Shown here in pieces: positions 1 through 10,553 of a DNA stretch of 64,000 nt. This stretch comes from Rotaria sordida (taxonomy: Eukaryota > Rotifera > Eurotatoria > Philodinida > Philodinidae). A program made the translations under genes and the position numbers. The notes beneath the pieces are model-generated. The model ran no database searches. It was not told where the DNA came from and was given only the letters and a program-made list of their open reading frames with translations. The stretch spans positions 132,200-196,199 of the forward strand of contig CAJNOL010000152.1 in the NCBI GenBank assembly GCA_905250125.1. The letters run 5' to 3'. How positions within the stretch are numbered: position 1 is the first letter of the stretch; every line of letters starts with the position of its first letter.

Positions 1-2836
1 CGATGATAATGGAGTAATAAAATCAGAGTTTTTATATAATGTTTGATAAATATTTATTGGTGAAGATCGTATAGTAACAATATGACGTGGAAGAGAAGGT
101 TTTTTATTATAATCACAGTCAGAACATAAACCAGTTGATAATAAATCATTAAAATTACGTCTACAAACAATACATGGACGAATTTTATCTGTTTTTTGCT
201 CGAAATCGATCAAATTTGTTGGTGATGAGGTTTGTTTTACAACATTGACAGGAATTCGAATAAGAGTTTGATATTGTTGTTCTAAAAATATTATACAAAA
301 TAATTCAAGAATATAATATAATATTAACTATTTGTTTAGTAAAGTGACAAACTATAAAAGCTTTTTCATTGATTCTCTATCATCTATTGCATTTTTAGAA
401 GCAAACCAAAGATAAAGAGAAAAAGAAGAGTGAATTTAAATATAATCAAATGCAAAAATTTCAAAAGAACACACGCACAATCAATATCTCACTTTTATCT
501 CCTGAATATTTATAAAATACAACATATCGAACTTCGACTATTCGAGTCTATAAAAAGATGAATTAAATATTATTCTACTCATTATAAATTATTACTTAAA
601 TTATTATCACAGTTCTATCTAGTTCTTATTAGAAAAATTTATATGTGTGCGTGTGTGCGAAAGCATGATTTTAATAAAAGCTAAAGACGAGCAGTAGCAA
701 TAGCAGATATTTAATATATGCTACAAAATAAAATATTTAAAAAAAAATCTAGCAAGGAAGTATTCAAATAAATAATAATCATATAATAGGAAAAAAAATC
801 AATGCTATGACGGACTCTTACATCAATCATCCACACCTCTGGATCGTATACACGCCAGAGCCACTAGAATAACAGAAAATGTTTTTCTAGTCACATTTAA
901 TGTAAAGATTTGGAAATAATCATTGAAGTTAGAAAAAAAAAATAAACAAAACAAAAGTCAATAAAAATATATAATTAATAGATTTTGTTGAGCCAAACAA
1001 CACACACGCACACAATAAGAACAATAGCCAATAATAATAAAACTTTTTTCCTTTTTGAATATTTACAAAAATAAATGAAAATTTACCTTGTTTCAATTTT
1101 GAATCATTTCCTCGTGGATTATTATTACTATTGCTTATATTTTTACCATTAGATATCAAATCATCACCATTCAATTCCCATTCACTTTTAGGTTGTAATT
1201 GTTTTCCATTAATATAATGATTATCATGAATTACTGGACTACGTTGCATTATTTGTACGTGATTTTGTGGTTTTTGTAATTGTTGTTGCTGTTGTTGTTG
1301 TTGTTGTTGTTCTGAATATTGATTAATAGAACGATTACTATCATTCGATAATACATATGTTGTTCCATTAGCTACAGCTTGATCATATGATGATCGTCGT
1401 TCATAACTAGGAGTAGTTTTATAATCATATAATCTAGTTGATATTGATGAATATGGTGGTGGTGGTGTAGATGAATTATCTCTATTCATTAATGCTCGTT
1501 GAGCAGTATCATATGATGATTGATTAGAAAAAGAATATTCTTGTTCATGTCTTCGTTTTTCTTCTTCTTCTTGTATTTTTTTCTTTTGCATATCAAAAAA
1601 ATCCATTATATATTTACAATAAAGAAGAAAAAAATTATCTTTCTCTGGAAATGTTTTATTACCTAATTCAACACATAGAATATATAATGGTGTACCATTT
1701 GTATCAGGATAATAAGATAATTTTTTAATACGTAAATAATTTTGAAGTAATTTATAATTTTGTTCAAAACTATTATCACTACCTAAAAATCGTATTGGTA
1801 ATAAAGTTTGACTTCGTGCATGTTCAAGTGATTGATAAAGTGGAAGAAAATTATCAGATTTTGATCCTGTATTTAAATCATTTGTTTGTAATGGACAAAA
1901 ATGTGATTGATCATATGCTAATACAATTGGTATAGGAACACAATCTTTTAGTTTTGAAAGTATAGGTAAATAAATACCAAATAAATCATTATATGATATA
2001 GCTTCACCATGTTTATTTCGTACAACATCTTCAGATAAAACAATAATTGGTCGTGCAAGCATATTTGATATAGAAAAAATATGTACAGCTTCAAGAAATT
2101 GTAAATTTGATGCTGTTTGTCCATCATCTGAACTTTCATATCGAACAAGTTCACATAATTCTTCCCATTCCTTATAAAAATAATCATAATAATCAATAAC
2201 GTTTTTTTAGTTCTTTTTTTTTTTTTTTTGTTAATTTAAACTTACAGTATCAAGTTTGGAATCTTCAGATTGTATACCATACATTTTATCAGTTTTTAAT
2301 CGTTCAGTTTTCCAACTTTCTTTAAGTACAGCTTTATTTTTATCCATAAATTGAAGAAGTCGATCACGTAAATATAAATTAAAATCATGTACACCAACCA
2401 TAGCAATAAGTACAGCATGAAGAAGACAATTACCATTGCCTGATGTTCGAACTGGATAGAGTTTTTTTAATGATGGCATCCAATTAATAACTCGAGTTTC
2501 ATTCATCATTTTCAACATTGTACGATCAATTAAATATCGTTGATAATCCGCCATAGAATCTTGTGCAAAGAATTCATGTGGTAAAACACTTGTAAATTGT
2601 GTTAGTTCTGAAAGATGTTCAACAAGAATTTGATTGATAACATTTAATATTTGATCTGTTTGTTGTTTATATCTTTCTGGAATAGGTAAAACTTCTTTAT
2701 TTGTTGGTGATGATGCTGATTTAGCTTTTGGGCCACAACAATAATTTTGAAAGGAATTAAAATAATAAGGATGTACTGTATCAAGAGGTTTTGCAGTACG
2801 AGTTAATGTTCCTGATACACTTGTTGTTTCTGTCAT
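1..2836 (-). CDS. OTU-family deubiquitinase, A20/Cezanne (OTUD7) type, 3' end cut by window
   Basis: Cysteine protease that removes ubiquitin; A20 and Cezanne act in NF-kB signalling. Exons read 2836-2246, 2170-1087 and 281-1 (phases 0 and 1 join cleanly), with the C-terminus beyond the left edge. The OTU core spans the first two exons: catalytic Cys in TSGNGNCLLHA (about residue 140), then RPIIVLSEDV, FGIYLP and the catalytic His in LAYDQSHF. The last exon carries CxxC-x12-CxxC, resembling the A20-type zinc finger (usually x11). Between them lies a low-complexity linker with a run of ten Gln and an acidic/basic helix. The start is the first Met of the open exon, followed by a Thr/Ser-rich segment. 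The 805-base second intron holds nothing recognisable. The family is clear; choosing between A20 and OTUD7 is not possible without the missing C-terminus. Confidence 0.85.
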
Positions 2837-3666
2837 TATAAAAGAAATAATCGAATGAACAAAAATAACTTATATTACATTAAAAATTATATATCATATG
2901 TGAGACACATAAATAGTATGCGTAGTATTAAATATATCTAAAAATGCAAGACATGATTCATGTAAATATTGTCAAAAATAGATAGAAATAAATAAAGAAG
3001 AGAATAAAATGATCACCAGTTGTAGGTGTATTACTGACATCGAAGAATGAGATGAATATAACTTCGATGTTTTTTATTTTTTATTTTTATGTTTTGTAAG
3101 ACATGAGTCATAAAATGATGTGACGGAAAAAGAATTGTACAGATCAATGATTCAAAGATTTTTATGATCATTAAAATGACGTTTATTCATTTTTCATTTA
3201 CTCGTAACTATATAAGATTTCATACTGACATGACAATGAAAGAAAAGATAAAAAAAGAAAGAACCATTATATATTTCTACGCATAAAAAAAAAAAATAAA
3301 CGCCATTAAATAAAAAAAAAGAAAAATCAGTAAGTATATTTCTATACGAAAAAGAAAATTTTTCATCATTCATCAATTGTGAAAATGTTAAAAGCAACAT
3401 AATTATAAATAGAAAAATTAATGTGGACCTTTTTCTTCTTTCAACATAGAAAAAAAAACACTCCTTAATGTTCTTCCGTTCTATTTTTTCCTCTCCAACA
3501 AAGTAGAAAGAAAAAAACAACAACAACAATAATAACAGTAACATCGATTCTTTTTTTCTTTTTTTCTTTCTTTCTATCTTTCCTTCTCACAGGCAAAGAA
3601 CAAGATCCCATTGACAGACATGAAGCATGTTTTATTCTTTACCATTTTTTTTTCACCCTATCAAAA
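2837..3666. other. Divergent intergenic spacer
   Basis: This spacer separates the leftward deubiquitinase from the rightward secreted-protein gene, so it should hold both promoters. It is AT-rich with long T and A runs. I see no convincing coding sequence. The 116-codon leftward open frame at 3194-3544 is Phe/Leu-rich poly-pyrimidine translation without gene character. Confidence 0.5.
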
Positions 3667-4181
3667 ATGTTATTATTGATCGTATTTGTCAGTGCACTCA
3701 TATATCCCACTGACAGTTTAAAAATAGTTCCACCTGCTACCATTATCCAGTCTCAAACACCTACTGGCATCTCAATAGAACATATTCTAAATAATGATGG
3801 TATGTGAGCTACTATTTTTGATATGATAGTTTCGTTTGTTTTTTTTTTCTTTGTAGAACAATCAGTTGCTATAGAAGGACAATTTATAATAGCTGAAGGC
3901 AACTCAGATCATTTATTTCGTTCGTATGATTTTATAAAAGAGGATATTGTTCAAATTAACAAAGGTGACACTGAGAATACGAAAAATGATGCAAAAATTA
4001 GGTAATAGCTTTCATTCTCGATTAATCCATGTTCGAAACACATTACTTTAGATGTTCATGTAATACGATAAATCCACATTTACCACGTGTTCAAATAGTC
4101 GAAGGTCATTTTATTCATTATGAAAATGATTCTGATGAACATTTATTTGATAAAGAAGATTTTGAAAAAATACAATTCTAA
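3667..4181 (+). CDS. Small secreted protein with duplicated motif, unknown family
   Basis: A 135-residue protein from three exons (3667-3799, 3857-4001, 4052-4181); phases 1 and 2 join without stops. Residues 1-18 form a typical signal peptide (MLLLIVFVSALIYPTDS), so it is predicted to enter the secretory pathway. After a Pro/Thr-rich stretch there are two related units. Unit 1 has EGQFIIAEGNSDHLF and unit 2 has EGHFIHYENDSDEHLF. Each continues with an acidic D-F-x-K segment and ends near a Gln. The units are separated by a short CSC sequence, the only cysteines in the mature part. No membrane segment follows the signal peptide. I do not recognise the family. Unit 1 and the CSC/unit 2 block lie in different exons, which fits an exon-duplication origin. 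Confidence 0.75.
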
Positions 4182-6182
4182 CTCAGCTTGATATACTCAT
4201 TTGTACTTTATGTCAGATAGAAATAACTTACACATACGATTTTCTTTTTTTTTTTTATTCACATATTAAATAGTATTTTCTTTCTTTTTTGGTTTATGTA
4301 AAGAATAAAAATTATTCAAGCGAAACGCATAAGAAAAATATATGTGTAAAAACCTCTGTGAATTTCTCTCGTCTATTATTATGATATTTCTTTCAGTAAA
4401 AATATTTTATCATTATTAAGAAAAACATGAAAATTTATGTAAAAAAAATAATAATTATTAATAAATTCTTAACAAGATTATTCAACACCGACAAAAAAAA
4501 AACTAAACAAAACAGCTAAACAAACAAACTTGAACATACAACATTTTTATAATAGATTATACAAAAAAAATATTGACTAAATAAATAATCGCAAAGAAAA
4601 AAAAACAAAGAATAATTTAAATATTACTGTGTTCTCGAAAAATTAAATGAAATTTTTTTTTAAACACAAATAAAAGATTTTGTTTATTTTTTATATAAAT
4701 AAGAAATTACTTCTTTGTAATTAACTGTTTTTTATACGAATATACTGTATAGAATATTTGAATTAAAGTATACATAGAAAAAATACACACATCTTATCAT
4801 TCTTATGTATATTCTCTTCAAAAACAAATAAGATAAAAATTTCTTTTACGTGATAATTATATTGTGATATCTTCTATTCACACGAACAAACTTCAGACAA
4901 TCTTATTAATTTTTAAAAAGCATTCTTTTTTTAGAATTTGATAGAAATTAAATTAGCTAACCAAACAACATATCCAACTGTGTTGTCTTTAAGAAAAACG
5001 ACGAAATAGTAAATAAAGGAAAAGACGACGGTTGAATAACTATCATGATAAATATATTTTATTTATTTTTTTTTGTTTTATAGTTATATTTCCAAACCAA
5101 TATGCATTAAACAGGATTATCAATCTGAAATAAAGTCAAGAAAAATTATTCTTTATCAGTAAAGCATTTAATGATAAACTCTATCATATCAAAGTCATAT
5201 TGACTTTTCTAACTATTTTATTCTCACAAGAAAAAAAAAACCATACTTTATTTGATGACTTATTAACTATTAATTTTCTTTAAAATATTAAATTTTTTAT
5301 TGAAAATATTTTTCCACATTGTTTATATTAAAGAATCTACAATTCTTGGAACATATTTTTCTTTATGATTTTGATTAACAGATAAGCAATTTCTATATTT
5401 ACTTTTTAAAATCAATATATTTTTCATATTGATCATCTAAATTTTATTTTAATATGATTACATCATCTTCATTTTGAAATATTTTTGTTTTGTATATCAG
5501 TAAAAATAACGAAAAAAATAAACCTTAGGAAAAAAAACAAAGAATTTCTATTAGAACAATAAAAATAATTTTTTTTTTGAACATACATTAAATAGTATTT
5601 AATTCATTATGTTTTAATATTAAAAATATGTTGCCTATAAGTGATATTTTGTTATTTAAAACGACGTATTTCTAATGAATTATCATGATCATTTTTCTAC
5701 ACTAAATACAATTACTTTTTCTACTTTTTTCAGCTCCATTGAAGCAAAATTAAAGTATTTAATTAAATTTTTTTGCGATGTAAAAAAAAAAACCTAAGTC
5801 AACAATGTTATCATTTAAATCTAGAAAATGTTTTTTTAATTTGTTTCTTTTCGAAAATTGTTAAAAGTTATTCTAAACAAATTGACTTCTAATTAATTTT
5901 TATTGAATATTTTTTGTTTTACCTTTGAATATTGAAATTTCAATATTTAATGATTTGTATTTCTTTTTTCTTTTTCAAGGACAAATCAATTAGAGAAATC
6001 GTTCATATTCATGTGAGGAAGTTCATTGCCGAGTGAAAACCTTTACACATAATTTTACTTGAAACATATATATAGGCATGGTTTATTATTATTAAATAAA
6101 TAAGAGAAAAAAAATCATTTAAGACACAAAAAAAGATATAAAAACAAACTCGAAAGATGTCCGTACTGTTCAACAAAATTCA
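4182..6182. other. AT-rich intergenic region, nothing recognised
   Basis: About 2 kb between two genes whose 3' ends converge here. It is dominated by A and T homopolymer runs, with several AATAAA-like hexamers near both gene ends. I find no open frame with protein character, no RNA gene and no clear repeat. Confidence 0.5.
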
Positions 6183-6785
6183 TCATTCTGAATAATGTAA
6201 ATGCTTGGTTAATTGAGTTTTCTTTTTATCTTCAGATGAGATACTTGCTATTTTGGTTGGTGAAGATGGCATAGATTTTAATGATGTTCTTATTGTCGGC
6301 ATTGAACTTTTGTTATCAACACTTGAAGATATACTTCTTGATGTTAAAATCGGAAATGTTTTTACTGAAGTATTTAACTAAAAAGAAATAAAACAATAGA
6401 TATGTACACAGTTGTTAAAAACAAAAAGACAATCTTTTTTTATTCTTACTTTTGGTGTTAATTTTGGGAACATTGGTTGTTTATCTTGTTTCTTAGTACT
6501 ATTTTCTAATGCTAGATTAAGAATAGGTGTCGTTTGTGAATGTGGTATTTGATAATTAATCACATTAAAACAATGTGTATCATTTGAAATTGAACGATAA
6601 AGTTGTTTTTCACCATCTTTTGAAGTAAATAAAGGTATAATAATTGAATCATTGCGATTCGTATAATCATTTTCAAATGTCATATTGATTTCTCTTAATT
6701 TTTTTGTTTTCGTTGATGTATTACTATGTTGACATGTTGATCTATCTTGTAAATAACTACGTACAATATCTTTATTGTCAGTCAT
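6183..6785 (-). CDS. Hypothetical Ser/Thr/Lys-rich protein
   Basis: Two exons, 6785-6450 and 6377-6183, joined in phase 0 across a 72-base intron with good GT-AG signals, give 200 codons less one per phase check: 112 plus 65 codons, stop included (176 residues). The protein is hydrophilic, rich in Ser, Thr, Asn and Lys, with a basic Ser/Pro-rich tail (TSLKSMPSSPTK). No domain, signal peptide or membrane segment is visible. The start at 6785 (MTDNKD) is chosen because the upstream in-frame Met codons add only a hydrophobic stretch translated from a homopurine/pyrimidine tract. I do not recognise the family; it could be a disordered regulatory protein or a rapidly evolving lineage-specific gene. 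Confidence 0.55.
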
Positions 6786-7190
6786 ATTTTTTTTTTCAAA
6801 AAGTAATATCAAACTTTTCTCGACTGATGAAATGTAATGAAAAAAAAAAGAGAAAGAAAGAAAAGAAGTGTCCTTAAAAATATTCATCATTTAAAAAGCT
6901 CATTTTTTTTATTAATAGTAGTAACTGCAAGTTGACAGTTCCCATAGGTTATCAATTATTTGTTTGCAGAGATCTGTCATGGTTTTGACAAATAAAAAAA
7001 AAAAAGAATAAAGCATCATGGTCTTGTCATATTATATATTTTTGCTTATCCTATGAGTTTATAAATAAACGAATTGACAAACAACTAATCGGAAGATTAC
7101 ACAAATACAAAAAAAAAAGAAGAACAAAATAGGTTTCCATTGATCAAACAAATCATAATATTGACTAACATATAGAAATTGTTGTTCATT
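6786..7190. other. Intergenic spacer upstream of the hypothetical gene
   Basis: About 400 bases between the 3' end of the TOMM20 gene and the 5' end of the hypothetical gene, both read leftward. It is AT-rich with A runs. Nothing further is seen. Confidence 0.5.
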
Positions 7191-7907
7191 CTATTCAAGA
7201 TCTAATTCAGGCACACCTGCAGATAATGAAGACGGATTATGGACGGACTAAAAAGAAAAAAATTTTTTATTTTCTTTTTTTTTTTTTGCAAGAAAAATTT
7301 TCAAAGTATACTTGGGCAATTCTTGGTAAACGGTTGATTAGTTCTTGAAATATTTCAGATGGTAGTGTTTGTTGAAAGAAGACTATTAAATTTTGAGGTT
7401 GACTACAGACAAGAATAGCTTTTGCTAGGTGTTCAATACCATTATCAAAATCACCTATTAAAATCTTTGATAAATAAGAAAACAGAAAAAAAATGATACT
7501 TACCACGAGATAAACAATCTTCACCATATTGAATTTGTTCAAGAAAATATTGACGCATTGATTCAGGATTACTCATATTAATCTAATAAAAACAAAAAAT
7601 CATCGAATAATATTAAAAATAAAAATTGAAATAAAACTTTCTTACATTATTACGTGAATTTCCAGAACTTAATTTTTGTTTTTGTCGTTCTAAATGAATA
7701 ATAATTGAAAATTTACAAAACAAAAGACTTTACACATTCGAAATAAAATATTTTTTTTCTCGTAAGATACTAACTAGCTTTTAATTTTTCAATAAAATCA
7801 GGTGCATTTCGTCGTTTTCGATCAAAATACATACAGTAACCAACAAAACTAACACCAAGACCAACAGCTGCTACTAAAGGCCAAAATGTTTTACTACTAG
7901 TGGTCAT
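7191..7907 (-). CDS. TOMM20: Mitochondrial import receptor subunit TOM20
   Basis: Outer-membrane receptor that recognises presequences of proteins entering mitochondria. Five exons (7907-7775, 7689-7646, 7582-7504, 7454-7312, 7247-7191) give 151 residues, close to the usual ~145. The N-terminal anchor (FWPLVAAAVGLGVSFVGYCMYF, given here only as residues 8-29) is followed by a basic stretch FDRKRR, the family's tail-like signal anchor. The linker has RQKQKLSSG. The receptor domain shows YFLEQIQYGEDCL, the TPR-like segment HLAKAILVCSQPQNL and QQTLPSEIFQEL, matching the animal TOM20 pattern closely. The C-terminus is acidic (ELDLE), as in relatives. A pyrimidine-AG signal abuts the ATG exactly, suggesting a splice acceptor in front of the start codon. 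It is divergent from the ARF gene at 8129. Confidence 0.95.
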
Positions 7908-8128
7908 CTAAAATAATTTAAAAGGTACTTTTTACTTAAAATTTCAAGGTATTACTCAATATATGCCCACGTCATCAAGTGTATTCAATAGAAAGAGAAC
8001 AATACAGTAATCATTGTGTCCACGTGGACACTTCCACGTTGGATGGTTTCTTTTCAACTATATATATATATATTAGTTGTGAATTTATATGAAGAAACAA
8101 AAAACATTTCTTTTTTTTTTCAAAAATA
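7908..8128. promoter_or_regulatory. Bidirectional TOMM20/ARF promoter with E-box palindrome
   Basis: The 221-base gap between two divergent start codons must hold both promoters. It contains a perfect 14-base palindrome TGTCCACGTGGACA (8017-8030) centred on CACGTG, a second CCACGTTGG nearby, a CCACGTCATC element on the left, and a TATATATATATAT tract (about 8058-8072) upstream of the ARF start. Factor binding is inferred from motif form only. Confidence 0.5.
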
Positions 8129-8744
8129 ATGGGTCTTCTTATTAGTCGATTATATGATGCATTATCCTCATTTTCTTATGAGACACCTTCTCGTGTTCTT
8201 ATGCTTGGTCTTGATGGAGCTGGAAAAACAACTATTTTATATAAAGTAAAACTTAATGAAACTGTTCAAACAATTCCAACAATTGGTAAATAATAATATT
8301 TTAATATTAATAAATAATGTCTTTATTTATATTCTAGGATTCAATGTTGAAACAGTAACACCTGCACCTGGTATTACATTTACCGTATGGGATATAGGTG
8401 GACAAGATAAAATTCGTCCATTATATAGACATTATTTTGATAAATCAGATGGCCTTATTTTTGTTGTTGATTCAACAGATCGAGAACGTTTTCGCGAAGC
8501 ACGCGACGAACTTTTTGGTATTATTACACATGACAATATGTGTTCAGTACCCGTTGTTATTATAGCTAATAAATCAGATTTACCAACAGCTGTAAAACCA
8601 AGTGAACTTATTGAACAACTTAACCTTCATTCAATTTCAAGACGGCGATGGTTTATTCAATCAGCTTGCGCTATTACTGGTGATGGTATTGTTGGAGCAA
8701 TGCAACAATTAGCACAAATGATAAAAGACAATAGAAAAAACTAA
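8129..8744 (+). CDS. ARF-family small GTPase, divergent copy A
   Basis: Small GTPase of vesicle budding. Two exons, 8129-8285 and 8338-8744, give 187 residues. Gly2 (MGLLIS) keeps the myristoylation signal. Motifs in order: P-loop GLDGAGKTT (the usual sequence is GLDAAGKTT), switch I PTIGFNVETV, switch [14 protein letters not shown] with the conserved Gln, base-recognition NKSDLP (usually NKQDLP) and SACA near the C-terminus. The nucleotide-binding residues are all present, so it should be active, but several fixed ARF positions differ. The tail is basic (DNRKN). It lies head-to-tail with a second ARF at 9476 whose first intron is at the same codon and phase, which indicates a tandem duplication. 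It is distinct from canonical ARF1/6 and may be a lineage paralogue. Confidence 0.93.
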
Positions 8745-9475
8745 CTTATAACTAAAGTTTGATTTAAATCTCTTCTTGTTTTTTGTTTGTTTTGTACATA
8801 AAAATATTTTATATAATAAACTACAATCTATGTTTCTATAAAAGATATATCAAACAACGTTTTCTTGCAATTCAAATATAAATTTTAAAAAAATGTCTAG
8901 CAAATACTTATTAAAATAAGTGTACACTTCCGTACAAACATAGAGCAATACGAACTCTTTATTCGGAAGAAAAAAAAATATCATAATTATATCGGGAGAT
9001 TTATTCAATAATTTGTTTTTTTACTTTACAAACTTTGATTTAAAGTTTTATCTAAATAGTGTTTGCTTTTTAAAAGAATCATAATGGTTGTATCACAGAC
9101 ATTTGAAATACATCATCATTTTATCGCATCGTTCTCTCATTTCATTCTTTTATCATATTCATGCAAGAAATCGTTTTCTTTTTTTTTTTTAAAATAAAAT
9201 GTTTTTTTTCTCTTTTCTTCTTTACGTTATTTCAACATAGTAATAATCATGGATGAATCATAACTCTACGACACGTTGGCCAGGTGAGGGAATCCGCACA
9301 GTCTCTTTTGCAGTAAGCTGAATCATAAAAAAATATATTTGTCTGTTCACAGCGATGTTGACGTGTCTTATACGACGTGGCAATGGCTAAAAAAACTCGT
9401 TAAATAGCGATGGTTCATCAGTTATTTTTTCGAAAACAACTTTCATCTATTTGATACTTCAAAAATTATACGACA
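8745..9475. other. Spacer between tandem ARF genes
   Basis: About 730 bases holding the 3' end of ARF copy A and the promoter of copy B. The final 240 bases are less AT-biased and contain repeated ACGTGTC/ACGTGGC-like elements (around 9360-9382) similar to the E-box-like elements upstream of copy A. No coding sequence is seen. Confidence 0.45.
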
Positions 9476-10249
9476 ATGGGTCTTTTTCTCAGTCGAATGT
9501 ATGATGTTCTCGCTTCGTTTGGTACAGAAAAACCATCACGAATTTTAATGCTTGGTCTTGATGCAGCTGGTAAAACAACAATTCTATACAAAGTTAAACT
9601 TAATGAAAATCTTCAAACTATTCCTACAATCGGTATGCAATTTACACACATATATGTATATCTATATATCACGTATTTATTATAGGTTTTAATGTTGAAC
9701 AAGTGAGTCCATGTCGTGGTGTTTCATTTACTGTATGGGATGTATGTATTTTACAAAAGCCAAATTTTACATTCAATTCTAATCTTAAATTATCTTTTTA
9801 TTTTTGTTTTCTTAATCAGGTTGGTGGTCAAGAAAAAATTCGTCGTCTATGGCAACATTATTATCAAGGTGCAGATGGTCTTGTATTCGTTGTTGATAGT
9901 AATGATCAAGAACGAATTGATGAAGCACGAGAAGAACTTCATGGTATTCTTTCATCACCTGATATGTCTCGTCTACCCATAGTTATTATAGCTAATAAAC
10001 AAGATTTACCAAGTAAGTTCCAATTATGATTATGATTATTATTATGATTATTATATTTTTTTTTAATTTTTCTTACAAATAGATGCAATGAAAACTTCGG
10101 ATATTATTCAAAAATTAGGTATAAATGAATTACGTGCTAAACATAAATGGTATATTCAACCAGCTTGTGCAGTAACGGGCGAAGGTTTAATTGAAGCAAT
10201 GCTTGAAATGGCAAATCTTGTTAAACAACATCGAAAAGAAAACGATTAG
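9476..10249 (+). CDS. ARF-family small GTPase, copy B
   Basis: Four exons (9476-9632, 9686-9741, 9820-10012, 10083-10249) encode 190 residues. The sequence keeps Gly2 (MGLFLS), a canonical P-loop GLDAAGKTT, switch [11 protein letters not shown], switch [25 protein letters not shown] and a CAVTGEG motif for the guanine base. It is closer to ordinary ARFs than copy A but has a diverged C-terminus ([10 protein letters not shown]). Its first intron matches that of copy A in position and phase. The second and third interrupt WD|VGG and LP|NAM and are absent from copy A. Like other ARFs it should cycle between cytosol and Golgi or endosomal membrane. It ends 304 bases from the convergent aftiphilin gene. 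Confidence 0.94.
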
Positions 10250-10553
10250 CGAAAAAAGAAAGGAATTATTTTCTGTACATATTAATATCATTCGAGCTTT
10301 TTCTAGATTTTGAATAAAACGAAGACAATATTTTTTTATACTTATATATTGTTTGTTTTTAATCAAAAGCTGACCCAAAAGAAAAAAAAAGAATCGACAA
10401 TACAATTATACAAAAAAAGAAAAAGAAAACAGTTAATCATATATCTCCTCTAATTGAACAAAAAAAATAAATAAATAAATAAATGAGTATTGTTTTTTTT
10501 TCAGATAATCGTAATTAATAATGTCACTGTAGTTTACAAAAAGATAAATTAAA
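10250..10553. other. Convergent 3' spacer
   Basis: This short stretch separates the 3' ends of ARF copy B and aftiphilin. It holds an (AAAT)n run around 10466-10483 with AATAAA hexamers usable as polyadenylation signals. Nothing else is seen. Confidence 0.5.

Noticed and set aside
3194..3544. 116-codon minus-strand open frame
   Set aside because: Almost entirely Phe, Leu and Tyr from T-rich sequence; no initiation context or relatives.
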